NCBI GenBank assembly: GCA_003278195.1
Contig: QCGE01000005.1
Span: forward strand, 1 to 64,000
Direction: 5' to 3'
DNA: 64,000 nucleotides
Source of the DNA: Prochlorococcus sp. AG-363-P08
GTDB lineage: Bacteria > Cyanobacteriota > Cyanobacteriia > PCC-6307 > Cyanobiaceae
The position numbers and the translations under genes were made by a program. How positions within the stretch are numbered: position 1 is the stretch's first letter; every line of letters begins with the position of its first letter. The notes below the pieces were generated by a model, which had not been told where the DNA came from, made no database searches, and worked only from the letters and a program-made list of their open reading frames with translations. Shown in pieces: positions 56,006-64,000 of this stretch.

Positions 56006-56738
56006 GCACTATTGTTTCTACTGCTACAACCGAGGCTCCGTATGAGTCTCCACTATGGCCGCCTAAATGACGACCTAAAAACTCAGGAATTAAAAAGGTT
56101 GGCACAGCTCCAATAAAGAAGCTAATTAGTAGAAAAGATCGGAAATTGCTTTCTATATTGATAGAAAAGATTATCACTAGCCCTATTGAGATTAAGCAAA
56201 AGGCTGGGATTGCATCTTTCCATCCTTGAATATTTTTTTTGTGAAAGTTAGCTGTACCTTTTTTTCGTAGATATTGAAATCTTCCAATAGCCCACAAAGG
56301 CGCACATCTACCCCAGAAGGCTGCGCATGGCAATGCATAAATTGCCATGCTTTTCAATTTGATTAGGGCCGATACCTGCAATAAAATAACAATCAATATT
56401 GTTTGTATTGCTCCCGCTCCGATTCGACTGTCATTCATTGCTTTTAGACGTCGCTCTTTACTGGCAGCAAGGCCGTCAGCAGTGTCTAGAAGACCATCAA
56501 TATGTAGTCCCCCTGTTACCCAGATTCCGAATGAAATGACTATTGCAACTACTGAGGGGGTTGGCCATCCACAATAAGAAAATAAAATCCAGACACAAGA
56601 TTGGAGGCTTCCAATCATCAGCCCAATCCCTGGAGCAAATCGCGCAATGCGCTTAAAACTGGGCTTGATACAAGGAAAGGAAGGGAGGATTGAATAAAAA
56701 ATCCAAGCCCCGGCTAGATCTTTTAGCCAAGTTTGCAT
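55980..56738 (-). CDS. cobS: adenosylcobinamide-GDP ribazoletransferase (cobalamin synthase)
   Basis: Integral membrane enzyme (252 residues, about 6 helices) that joins adenosylcobinamide-GDP and alpha-ribazole, near the end of cobalamin (in marine picocyanobacteria, pseudocobalamin) synthesis. The conserved GGLHIDGLLDTADGLAAS and RLKAMNDSRIGAGAI motifs are intact. It overlaps the convergent kinase gene by 26 bases, so transcripts from the two overlap in antisense. Confidence 0.94.
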   Translation of the reverse strand: MQTWLKDLAGAWIFYSILPSFPCIKPSFKRIARFAPGIGLMIGSLQSCVWILFSYCGWPTPSVVAIVISFGIWVTGGLHIDGLLDTADGLAASKERRLKAMNDSRIGAGAIQTILIVILLQVSALIKLKSMAIYALPCAAFWGRCAPLWAIGRFQYLRKKGTANFHKKNIQGWKDAIPAFCLISIGLVIIFSINIESNFRSFLLISFFIGAVPTFLIPEFLGRHLGGHSGDSYGASVVAVETIVLICFALLS

Positions 56739-56836
56739 AGGTTGAAAGAATAGAATTTTTAATTATTTGGATAGCTCAAAGTTACTTTGCTGCTGAGACC
56801 CTTTGTTTCAAGCTGATATCACTAAAACCCAATTAA

Positions 56837-57958
<1,122 letters not shown>

Positions 57959-57990
57959 TGTCGATCAAAAGCAATTTATTACTCTTAGGA

Positions 57991-58134
57991 ATGGCCGTCT
58001 TGACAATCGACTTGCTGGCCAAACTGCCTGAGGCTTATCAGGCGTTTGCACCAACGGTAGACGTGCTACCACTAATCCCCATAGGGTTTTTTCTATTGGT
58101 TTTTGTTTGGCAGGCTGCTGTTGGCTTCAAGTAA
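57991..58134 (+). CDS. psbK: photosystem II protein PsbK
   Basis: A 47-residue precursor from the ATG at 57991, which has TTAGGA just upstream; the track's 57898 start is inside tgt. It ends [37 protein letters not shown], the typical PsbK mature sequence (PEAYxxFxPxVDVxPxIP then one helix). A short leader is removed in other cyanobacteria. It stabilises photosystem II near CP43. Confidence 0.94.
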   Translation: MAVLTIDLLAKLPEAYQAFAPTVDVLPLIPIGFFLLVFVWQAAVGFK

Positions 58135-58137
58135 AAA

Positions 58138-58884
58138 TCATCTTTCTTGATGGTTTGGGCTTGATCTAAAAACTTCTAGGACAAAAGCTGGAAGGGAGAG
58201 CATTCTCCTCCATCTTTTTGGCTCTTTAATGAGTCTATAAAGCCATTCGACATGGAGCTTTAGCATCCAGTTAGGGGCTCTTTTTTTCGCACCTGACCAT
58301 ACATCAAAGCTGCCTCCCACTCCCATCCATATTCCTGAGGTCCCTGACCTTGCTTTCCATGACCAAATTTCCTGGTTTGGAGTTCCTAAGGCAACTAAGA
58401 CAAGATCTGGAGATGATTTTTTTAGTGCTTTTTCTAGTCTTTGCCAAGAATCGTTGTTTTGGTATCCGTGGATAGCCATAGAGATTTTTAGTTTTGGCAT
58501 TTCTTGTAGGAGATTATTTTTTAGTTGGTTCATTACATGTGGAGTTGAGCCAACTAGAGCCACTTGCCAGCCATGGCATTCAGCATGAATTAACAGTGCC
58601 TTTGCCAATTCAATGCCAGGGGATTTGAAAACATTCCTTGTCTGTCTGCTAAGGGCCCATACCACTCCGGCTCCATCAGGGATAACTAGATTTGCATTTC
58701 TAATCGCATCACTTAATTCATTATTTTCCTTGGCTTCCATGATCATCTCAACATTGAGAGTCACAATTTGACCACCGCCGTCAGCGTGAAGCTTTATTGC
58801 TTCAAATAGGACATCCTTGCAAACGTCAATAGGAAATCCAAGAATGCTTATTCTTATACAGTTTTTGGGCCTTTTATTGGCCAT
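58138..58884 (-). CDS. WecG/TagA/CpsF-family glycosyltransferase
   Basis: A 248-residue GT26-family enzyme. The GAGVVWALSRQ segment after VIPDG, LVALGTPNQEIW, and the C-terminal GVGGSFDVWSGAKKRAPNWM ... WLYRLIKEPKRW are family hallmarks. Such enzymes transfer a second sugar (ManNAc or ManNAcA in studied cases) onto lipid-linked GlcNAc, acting just after a WecA-type enzyme. It converges with psbK after a 3-base gap. Confidence 0.92.
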   Translation of the reverse strand: MANKRPKNCIRISILGFPIDVCKDVLFEAIKLHADGGGQIVTLNVEMIMEAKENNELSDAIRNANLVIPDGAGVVWALSRQTRNVFKSPGIELAKALLIHAECHGWQVALVGSTPHVMNQLKNNLLQEMPKLKISMAIHGYQNNDSWQRLEKALKKSSPDLVLVALGTPNQEIWSWKARSGTSGIWMGVGGSFDVWSGAKKRAPNWMLKLHVEWLYRLIKEPKRWRRMLSLPAFVLEVFRSSPNHQER

Positions 58885-58947
58885 GAAGATTAGGTCATTG
58901 TGACCTTGAAGAAGGCCAAGAATACTTTTTTTGGAAGATTTTCCTCA

Positions 58948-59955
58948 TTAAATTGACTCTGGTAAAGAGATGCCTTCTTGAGCAGGATTCTCGACTGCTT
59001 GTTCAATTAGGTCTGCAAGTCTAAGAGCTCTAGAGGCTTGTTCACCATCTACTGCTGGGGTTTCTTTACCCCGAACGCATTGTAAGAAATGATCTAATTC
59101 AGCATATAAAGGTTCAATAGATGTCGTACTTACTTCTTCGACAAAACCATCATTCCTATATAAAAGTTCGCCATGGTCGGCTGAATACCATTCGTGAGCT
59201 CTGCGATGAATCTGCAATGTATGGTTTAGGAAGTCAGTTTCAACAAGACTTGCCCTGCAATGTGCGCTTAGATTTCTAATTTTTCTATGACTCATTTTGC
59301 TCGCTGTAAGGCTAGCAACAACACCATTTTCGAAACCTAAAGTTGCATTTACATAATCAAGAGGGCCGTCTTCACTGCGCCCACCTACTGCTGCTAAACG
59401 TACTACAGGTGCACTTGCTAGCTCTAAGACTAAGTCAAGATCATGAATCATTAAATCTAATACAACAGAAACATCATTAGCCCTGTCCCCATGAGGACTA
59501 TGGCGCCTTGCTTCTAGAACAACAACTTCTTCATTGGCTACGACTTTTATTAATTCACGAAACGCAGGATTGAACCTTTCAATATGACCGACTTGTAAAA
59601 GCCGCTTCGCTTTATTTGAAGCACTAATCAACTCGGCTGCTTCATCTTGGCTTGCTGCAATAGGTTTTTCGATTAATACATGTTTTCCTGCTTCTAGGCA
59701 GTCCATCCCCACGGGATGATGAAGAAGAGTAGGGACTGCTATGCAAACGGCTTCAACTTCGTTAAGTAGGTCTTTGTAGTTTTCAAACCACTTACAACCA
59801 AATTGCTCAGTAGCGAGATGTCCTCTTGTTGAATCTGGATCGGCTACACCAATTAGTTCTGCATCTTTGAGCAAGCTCAAAACACGAGCATGATGCCAGC
59901 CCATATTGCCGATGCCAATGACACCTACCCTCACCGGAAATATTTGGTCGGGCAT
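58948..59955 (-). CDS. Gfo/Idh/MocA-family oxidoreductase
   Basis: A 335-residue NAD(P)-dependent dehydrogenase. The N-terminal Rossmann motif is GVIGIGNMGWHHARVLS, the EKPIA motif follows VLIEKPIAAS, and the C-terminal half has the family's sheet domain (HSPHGDRANDVSVVLDLMIHDLDLVLEL). Many members act on sugar nucleotides, which would fit the glycosyltransferase downstream; the substrate is not defined. Confidence 0.88.
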   Translation of the reverse strand: MPDQIFPVRVGVIGIGNMGWHHARVLSLLKDAELIGVADPDSTRGHLATEQFGCKWFENYKDLLNEVEAVCIAVPTLLHHPVGMDCLEAGKHVLIEKPIAASQDEAAELISASNKAKRLLQVGHIERFNPAFRELIKVVANEEVVVLEARRHSPHGDRANDVSVVLDLMIHDLDLVLELASAPVVRLAAVGGRSEDGPLDYVNATLGFENGVVASLTASKMSHRKIRNLSAHCRASLVETDFLNHTLQIHRRAHEWYSADHGELLYRNDGFVEEVSTTSIEPLYAELDHFLQCVRGKETPAVDGEQASRALRLADLIEQAVENPAQEGISLPESI

Positions 59956-59993
59956 CGCACGGACATATGCGTTCTTTGATGAATTATCGGTGA

Positions 59994-61277
59994 TTAGGCC
60001 TCTGATTGATCTGTTTTTTTCAGAATAAGTCGTACCTGTTCAATCCGAGGTCCCTTCATTGCAGTTATTTCAAACTCAAGATCTTGATGATTTAGTGATT
60101 CTCCAGGGATTGGGACGTGTTGCAGTTTTTCTAGAAGGAATCCAGCGATTGTGTGATGACCATCTGCTTCTGGTAAATCCAAATGTAGTTGCCGATTGAG
60201 TTCGATAATTTCAAAATCACCGGCAATCAACCATTTACCAGGGTCGTCATCTTGTTGTTGGAGAGTTGGCACTTCATCATTTGCTTCTAGTTCATCTCCA
60301 ACTATTTCTCCGGTTAGATCAGCCGCTGTGACTAAACCTTCTGTTCCTCCATGTTCATCTACAACAATTAGGAATGGTTGCCCACTTCGTATCATCGGCA
60401 AAAGCTCTGCCAAGGTGCTGGTCTCAAGAACTCTTGGCGCAGGTTGTAGATAAGGCTCAAGAGGTGTATTTGCTGTCATTTCGCCTCTAGAGATAGGCTC
60501 AGCGAGATGTCTAAGATCAAGTACTCCTCGCACATCATCAAGGGATTCTCCAATCACAAGAAAGCGCGCATGCCTTGTTTCATGAACAGATTTCATTAGT
60601 TCTGAAAAACAAACTTTCACGGGAAGAGTCACCATCCCAGATCTAGGAACCATTACTTCTCGTACTTGCGTGTCATGGAGTGCAAACACCCCTTCCAGAA
60701 TATTTTTTTCATCAGGACGTAAGCCTGTCACCCCTCCTGTCTCAATAAGTGTTTCTAATTCGCCAGCAGATAATGCAGGTACTAGTGCATCCCATTTAGT
60801 TGATAGGCCTATCAATCGAAGTAACAAAGATGCAATAGCTTCTATAAAAACTAGTAATGGTGATAGAGCTTTCATTACCGCCTCAAGTAAAGGCGCTAAA
60901 AGAAGAGCAGAAGATTCAGGTCGATTAAGGACGAGAGCTTTTGGGAGGATTCCAGCTAAAAGCGTTGAAAAGAGAACTAAAGCCAGAAAAAATCCTCCAT
61001 CTAATAACTGACTGATTGAACTGTTGTTAGGCCACCAATTGTTCCCTAAACCATGGCCAAGCCAGCCAACTGCTACTAATGACAAAGTGCCTCCAAGTTG
61101 TGACACTAATAGGGCTCTTCTAAGACGACGTTGTAGACGATGAATAGCAACTGCCCCAGGCTTTTCTTCTTCGATGAGACCTTGTACACGACTCGGTCGA
61201 ATACGCAAAAGTGCAATCTCAACAGCACCAAAAAATGCTGGAAGTGAGATCAAGATACCTAGGATTATGAAAATCAT
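59994..61277 (-). CDS. CNNM/HlyC-CorC-type membrane protein with CBS domains
   Basis: A 427-residue protein with an N-terminal DUF21/CNNM membrane domain (hydrophobic segments through about residue 160, with EKPGAVAIHRLQRRLRR in a cytosolic loop), a pair of CBS domains (including VREVMVPRSGM and PFLIVVDEHGGTEGLV) and a C-terminal CorC_HlyC domain (AGDFEIIELNRQLHLDLP). Members are linked to Mg2+/Co2+ transport or efflux. It lies between the oxidoreductase and tRNA-CAT. Confidence 0.92.
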   Translation of the reverse strand: MIFIILGILISLPAFFGAVEIALLRIRPSRVQGLIEEEKPGAVAIHRLQRRLRRALLVSQLGGTLSLVAVGWLGHGLGNNWWPNNSSISQLLDGGFFLALVLFSTLLAGILPKALVLNRPESSALLLAPLLEAVMKALSPLLVFIEAIASLLLRLIGLSTKWDALVPALSAGELETLIETGGVTGLRPDEKNILEGVFALHDTQVREVMVPRSGMVTLPVKVCFSELMKSVHETRHARFLVIGESLDDVRGVLDLRHLAEPISRGEMTANTPLEPYLQPAPRVLETSTLAELLPMIRSGQPFLIVVDEHGGTEGLVTAADLTGEIVGDELEANDEVPTLQQQDDDPGKWLIAGDFEIIELNRQLHLDLPEADGHHTIAGFLLEKLQHVPIPGESLNHQDLEFEITAMKGPRIEQVRLILKKTDQSEA

Positions 61278-61290
61278 TGATGGTTTTTAA

Positions 61291-61363
61291 TGGGGGTCGC
61301 GAGGATCGAACTCGCCTTAGCTGAATTATGAGTTCAGTGCATTCACCAGATTGCTAGACCCCC
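61291..61363 (-). tRNA. tRNA with anticodon CAT (elongator Met or Ile2)
   Basis: On the minus strand the acceptor GGGGGTC pairs perfectly with GACCCCC, the anticodon stem is CTGAA/TTCAG with loop CTCATAA (anticodon CAT), and the T arm is GCGAG-TTCGATC-CTCGC. 73 bases, discriminator A. It lacks the features of an initiator tRNA. Whether it is elongator Met or lysidine-modified Ile2 cannot be settled by eye. Confidence 0.9.
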
Positions 61364-61470
61364 TGAACGGGTTACCTAAGTGCCTTTAAATGATATAGAA
61401 AGGCTCTAGATGAAAGAAAGTAATTGATGGGAGGGCAAACTAGTGGAATCTTCACCAATGGACCTTTCAA

Positions 61471-62055
61471 ATGAAACTTTCCCCCCAATTTAGTGAGGGA
61501 AACCGAGATGAGTTGCTTAACTTGCTTTCAAGATATGCATATCGTCAAGGAGAGTTCACTCTGTCCTCGGGGCTAAAAAGTAAACATTACGTAAATTGCA
61601 AGCCTGTAAGCCTTAGTGGCTTTGGGCTCTTCTTAATAAGCTTTGCTCTACTTGAATATGTTGAGCAGGATTCAGTTGCGGTAGCAGGCTTGACCTTAGG
61701 AGCAGATCCTTTGGTGAGTGGGGTTGCAATGATTGCTTCACAGGTTGATAGGTCAATCGATGCCTTAATTGTTCGGAAAGAGGCTAAAGGGCATGGAACT
61801 GGCGCTTGGCTTGAAGGACCAAGGCCGCCAAAAGGTAAGAAAATTACTGTTTTAGAGGATGTCGTGACTACAGGGGGCTCTTCATTAAAGGCTGTTCAGC
61901 GGTTAAGGGACGAAGGCTATGAGGTCTCTAGGGTGGTCACAATTGTTGATAGAGAAGAGGGAGGCCTATTAGCTATGAAGGCAGAGGAGATAGAGCTTAT
62001 TAGCCTTTTTTCGCTGAATGAAATTGCTTCTAGGGCAAGTCAAATAAATCAATGA
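61471..62055 (+). CDS. pyrE: orotate phosphoribosyltransferase
   Basis: Makes orotidine 5'-phosphate from orotate and PRPP. The 194-residue protein has [25 protein letters not shown] near the N-terminus and the PRPP-binding loop [16 protein letters not shown]. It starts at ATG 61471 and overlaps the ygfZ-like gene by 4 bases (ATGA), so the pair is co-translated. Confidence 0.94.
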   Translation: MKLSPQFSEGNRDELLNLLSRYAYRQGEFTLSSGLKSKHYVNCKPVSLSGFGLFLISFALLEYVEQDSVAVAGLTLGADPLVSGVAMIASQVDRSIDALIVRKEAKGHGTGAWLEGPRPPKGKKITVLEDVVTTGGSSLKAVQRLRDEGYEVSRVVTIVDREEGGLLAMKAEEIELISLFSLNEIASRASQINQ

Positions 62056-62891
62056 AAAACTCCTCAACTTTTTTGTGGCAAAAAGACCTCCCATTCTTTC
62101 GAATAGAGGGAGTCGGTAGTAAGGATTTTTTGCATGGTCAAACCACTGGGGATATAAAGCGCTTGTCTGATGGCCAAATTTTGCCCACTTGCTGGCTTGA
62201 TCCTTCTGGCAAGGTTCGGTCTTTGTTAGAGATTTGCTTGGGGAATGGAGGGGCTGGCGTAGTTGTTTTAGGTGGTGATGGTATTGATGTTTTCAATGGC
62301 TTTTCAAATTCAATATTTCCTGCAGATCAATTAAAGATATTTTCTTTGTCTTCTATCAGAAGAGTGCAGAAGATTTCTTTGGATAGGCAATTGAAAGATG
62401 AGGTGATTTGGCTTGATTCGGAACACTCTCTTCCAGCATCGTGGCATAATCTTGATGTTGCTAATATTGATTTAATAGAGCAGTGGAGAATTGAACAAGG
62501 ATTGCCTATCTCGGAAGGTGAAATCAATGGGGATACAAATCCATTTGAGCTGGGCTTGAGAGATTGGGTTGATTTAGATAAAGGTTGTTACTTAGGACAG
62601 GAAGCTATTGCAAAGTTGGCCAGATCAGGACAGTCAAAACAAATACTTAGGTGTTGGCAATCAGATTTTTTTGTACAAAAAGGAGAGATTCTTTACGATT
62701 ATAAATCTGATAAATCTTTACCTTCCAAGGCAGGATTAGTTACGTCTTCTATTGAAATTGGAAAAGGCAGAAAAACCATTGGACTTGCACTAGTTAGAAA
62801 AAGTTTCTCAGATATAAATGAATTAAAAATTTCAGGAAATTCCAAGAAAATAAGAATGACTAAACCAAATAACTTTGTTGGCTTCTTGTAG
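62052..62891 (+). CDS. ygfZ: YgfZ/GcvT-like folate-binding protein
   Basis: A 279-residue protein with the YgfZ hallmark motif near [20 protein letters not shown] (KGCYxGQE, about 178-185), and an N-terminal [19 protein letters not shown] segment. YgfZ supports iron-sulfur cluster assembly or repair and uses tetrahydrofolate. It is coupled to pyrE by a 4-base overlap and converges with the nuclease gene. Confidence 0.9.
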   Translation: MKNSSTFLWQKDLPFFRIEGVGSKDFLHGQTTGDIKRLSDGQILPTCWLDPSGKVRSLLEICLGNGGAGVVVLGGDGIDVFNGFSNSIFPADQLKIFSLSSIRRVQKISLDRQLKDEVIWLDSEHSLPASWHNLDVANIDLIEQWRIEQGLPISEGEINGDTNPFELGLRDWVDLDKGCYLGQEAIAKLARSGQSKQILRCWQSDFFVQKGEILYDYKSDKSLPSKAGLVTSSIEIGKGRKTIGLALVRKSFSDINELKISGNSKKIRMTKPNNFVGFL

Positions 62892-62902
62892 ATTCAGGCT
62901 CG

Positions 62903-64000
62903 TCAATCTTTATTGCAAAGATTAGGATGTAAATCTTCTTTCATAAGCCATGAAGCAACCTCCCAAGTGGCAAGACAGTCATCTTGATTGTAATTAAATA
63001 TCCATTTGAGTAGATTTGCCTTTGTTTTTATCCTTTTATCTGATCTGTTCCAGTGACGCCACCATAGCAATGCTTTCGCTCCATCAGCTCTTTGATTACT
63101 CCATTTAAATCCAAGCCAGGTTGCAACACTTTTTAAGCCATAACTACTTAGGGGCAGCCTCCAAGATCCAGTAAGTCTTTGGTGAACATCAATGAGCCTT
63201 TTTTTAAGAACAATGATTTCATTTTTTGTTGCACCTTCTTTCATGGCGATGCTAAATAAGCTCACCGCTTCTGTCTCTCCATAGTGAAGAATAGGCCATT
63301 CAGGGTTAGTATAAAGTTTTTTCTTTATTCTTTCCCAAGGAGATACTTTGTTACTATTTTTGCCTTTTAGGATTAAAAGTGGATGATATTTAGCTTTCTT
63401 TATATCCCAACAACCATTAGTTCTTTTAAGACTCAAAAAACCATGTAAGAAATCATTTTTTTCATCGGGATCAGATTCGATGTCATATAGAAAGACTCCT
63501 TCGGCTGAATTTAATTCGGGGATAGCAACTTTTTTATTTATTCTTTTAGCTTCCCCTTCCCATTGCACTTTCGCCTGCGCTATTAAGCCTGCAGCGGCCT
63601 CCCCATGTTGTATGCCGTAATTATTTAAAAGCAGACTTAGCGTTTTTGGATTGGCTATTGCCAGGCTTTTTAAGTCTTCTATTCCAATTTCATTAAGCAT
63701 TTCACGTCTTCGCTGCCCTACCCCACTTACAACACTTAGGTGGCCTTCTTTAATAGCTTCAGCATTACATATACCTTTCCAGGAACAAGTCGCGCACTTT
63801 CTTCTATCTGTTGCAAGAGGAGGAGGGATGTTGTTGGTCAGTTCAATATTCATTTTGGATAAAGAACTTGAAAGTTGCTTTTTAAGTGCTTCTGTGATTT
63901 CAATTTTCTCAAGTTGTAGTTTCCCTTGAGAATCCCCAACAGCTAAACCATGACTGATAGCTGCTTCTTGAAATGGTTCTAGCAACTTTGCTGTTATTGC
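62903..64000 (-). CDS. TM0106-type RecB-like nuclease, 5'-truncated by the window edge
   Basis: The frame remains open to base 64000, so the track's start at 63985 is only an artefact; at least one more domain lies outside. Visible: a cysteine cluster CATCSWKGICNAEA (a Fe-S-type Cys set seen in RecB/Cas4-like nucleases), a helix-hairpin-helix-like GVGQRRREMLNEIGI ... L segment, then an RNase H-like exonuclease domain with YDIESDPDEKNDFLHG (Asp/Glu pair) and NYNQDDCLATWEVASWL near the C-terminus. Probably a DNA-repair or RNA-processing nuclease. Confidence 0.8.
   Translation of the reverse strand, partial: AITAKLLEPFQEAAISHGLAVGDSQGKLQLEKIEITEALKKQLSSSLSKMNIELTNNIPPPLATDRRKCATCSWKGICNAEAIKEGHLSVVSGVGQRRREMLNEIGIEDLKSLAIANPKTLSLLLNNYGIQHGEAAAGLIAQAKVQWEGEAKRINKKVAIPELNSAEGVFLYDIESDPDEKNDFLHGFLSLKRTNGCWDIKKAKYHPLLILKGKNSNKVSPWERIKKKLYTNPEWPILHYGETEAVSLFSIAMKEGATKNEIIVLKKRLIDVHQRLTGSWRLPLSSYGLKSVATWLGFKWSNQRADGAKALLWWRHWNRSDKRIKTKANLLKWIFNYNQDDCLATWEVASWLMKEDLHPNLCNKD

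Noticed and set aside
59994-61277. CNNM/CBS protein as a true hemolysin
   Set aside because: The 'hemolysin' name of this family is historical; membrane and CBS domains point to ion transport.

Overview
The window reads as core chromosome of a low-light-type marine picocyanobacterium, most likely Prochlorococcus. Evidence is the oxygenic photosynthesis genes (psbO, psbH, psbN, psbI, psbK, crtR, ycf66, ycf20), an NtcA-type nitrogen regulator, many small cyanobacteria-only DUF proteins, moderately AT-rich DNA, very short intergenic gaps with many 1-11 base overlaps, and no HIP1 (GCGATCGC) repeats noticed. The species call is an inference from gene content and order; I could not run a search.

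Layout. 1-8.4 kb: aroC, a histone-tail-like basic protein, eda, ftsH, sat, psbO, coaBC and a DUF2555 gene. 8.4-14.6 kb: tRNA-Ala, small membrane proteins including Ycf20, pyrB, a 3-methyladenine glycosylase, a creatininase-family gene with gatC, crtR, tRNA-Leu, ycf66 and a small ORF that appears frameshifted. 14.6-17.4 kb is the only accessory-looking stretch: AT-rich, loosely packed, with an FkbM methyltransferase, a GT32-like glycosyltransferase, an orphan short ORF and a clearly dead OprB-type porin. 17.4-35.5 kb: ileS, DUF3177, trmB, ictB-like, glmM, a lytic transglycosylase, a thioredoxin-like protein, thyX-dcd-cobO-like, rph, ntcA, DUF3084, a YqgF-like protein, DUF3146, pth, tatA, psbH, psbN and psbI. 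35.6-49.8 kb: a large LptD-like outer-membrane protein, leuD-leuC-cinA-wecA-like, glyA, tRNA-Arg, small conserved genes, murJ, sfsA and amt1 with an NtcA box. 49.9-64 kb: ispH, DoxX, purH, an esterase, DUF3155, a histidine kinase, cobS, tgt, psbK, a WecG/TagA glycosyltransferase, a Gfo/Idh oxidoreductase, a CNNM/CBS protein, tRNA-CAT, pyrE, ygfZ-like, and a RecB-like nuclease cut by the right edge.

Functional threads. Nitrogen control (ntcA) and its expected target amt1 are both here. Envelope construction is well represented (glmM, murJ, lytic transglycosylase, LptD-like protein, wecA-like and wecG-like enzymes, plus the accessory FkbM/GT32 pair). Nucleotide supply is covered by pyrB, pyrE, purH, thyX and dcd. 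Cobalamin genes are cobS and a CobO-like protein whose P-loop is not recognisable. I found no CRISPR array, prophage, insertion sequence or toxin-antitoxin pair, and no convincing new multi-gene system. The most unusual items are the small glycan island with its dead porin, the CobO-like protein, the H1-like protein, the frameshifted ycf66 neighbour and the tandem motif at the amt1 promoter.
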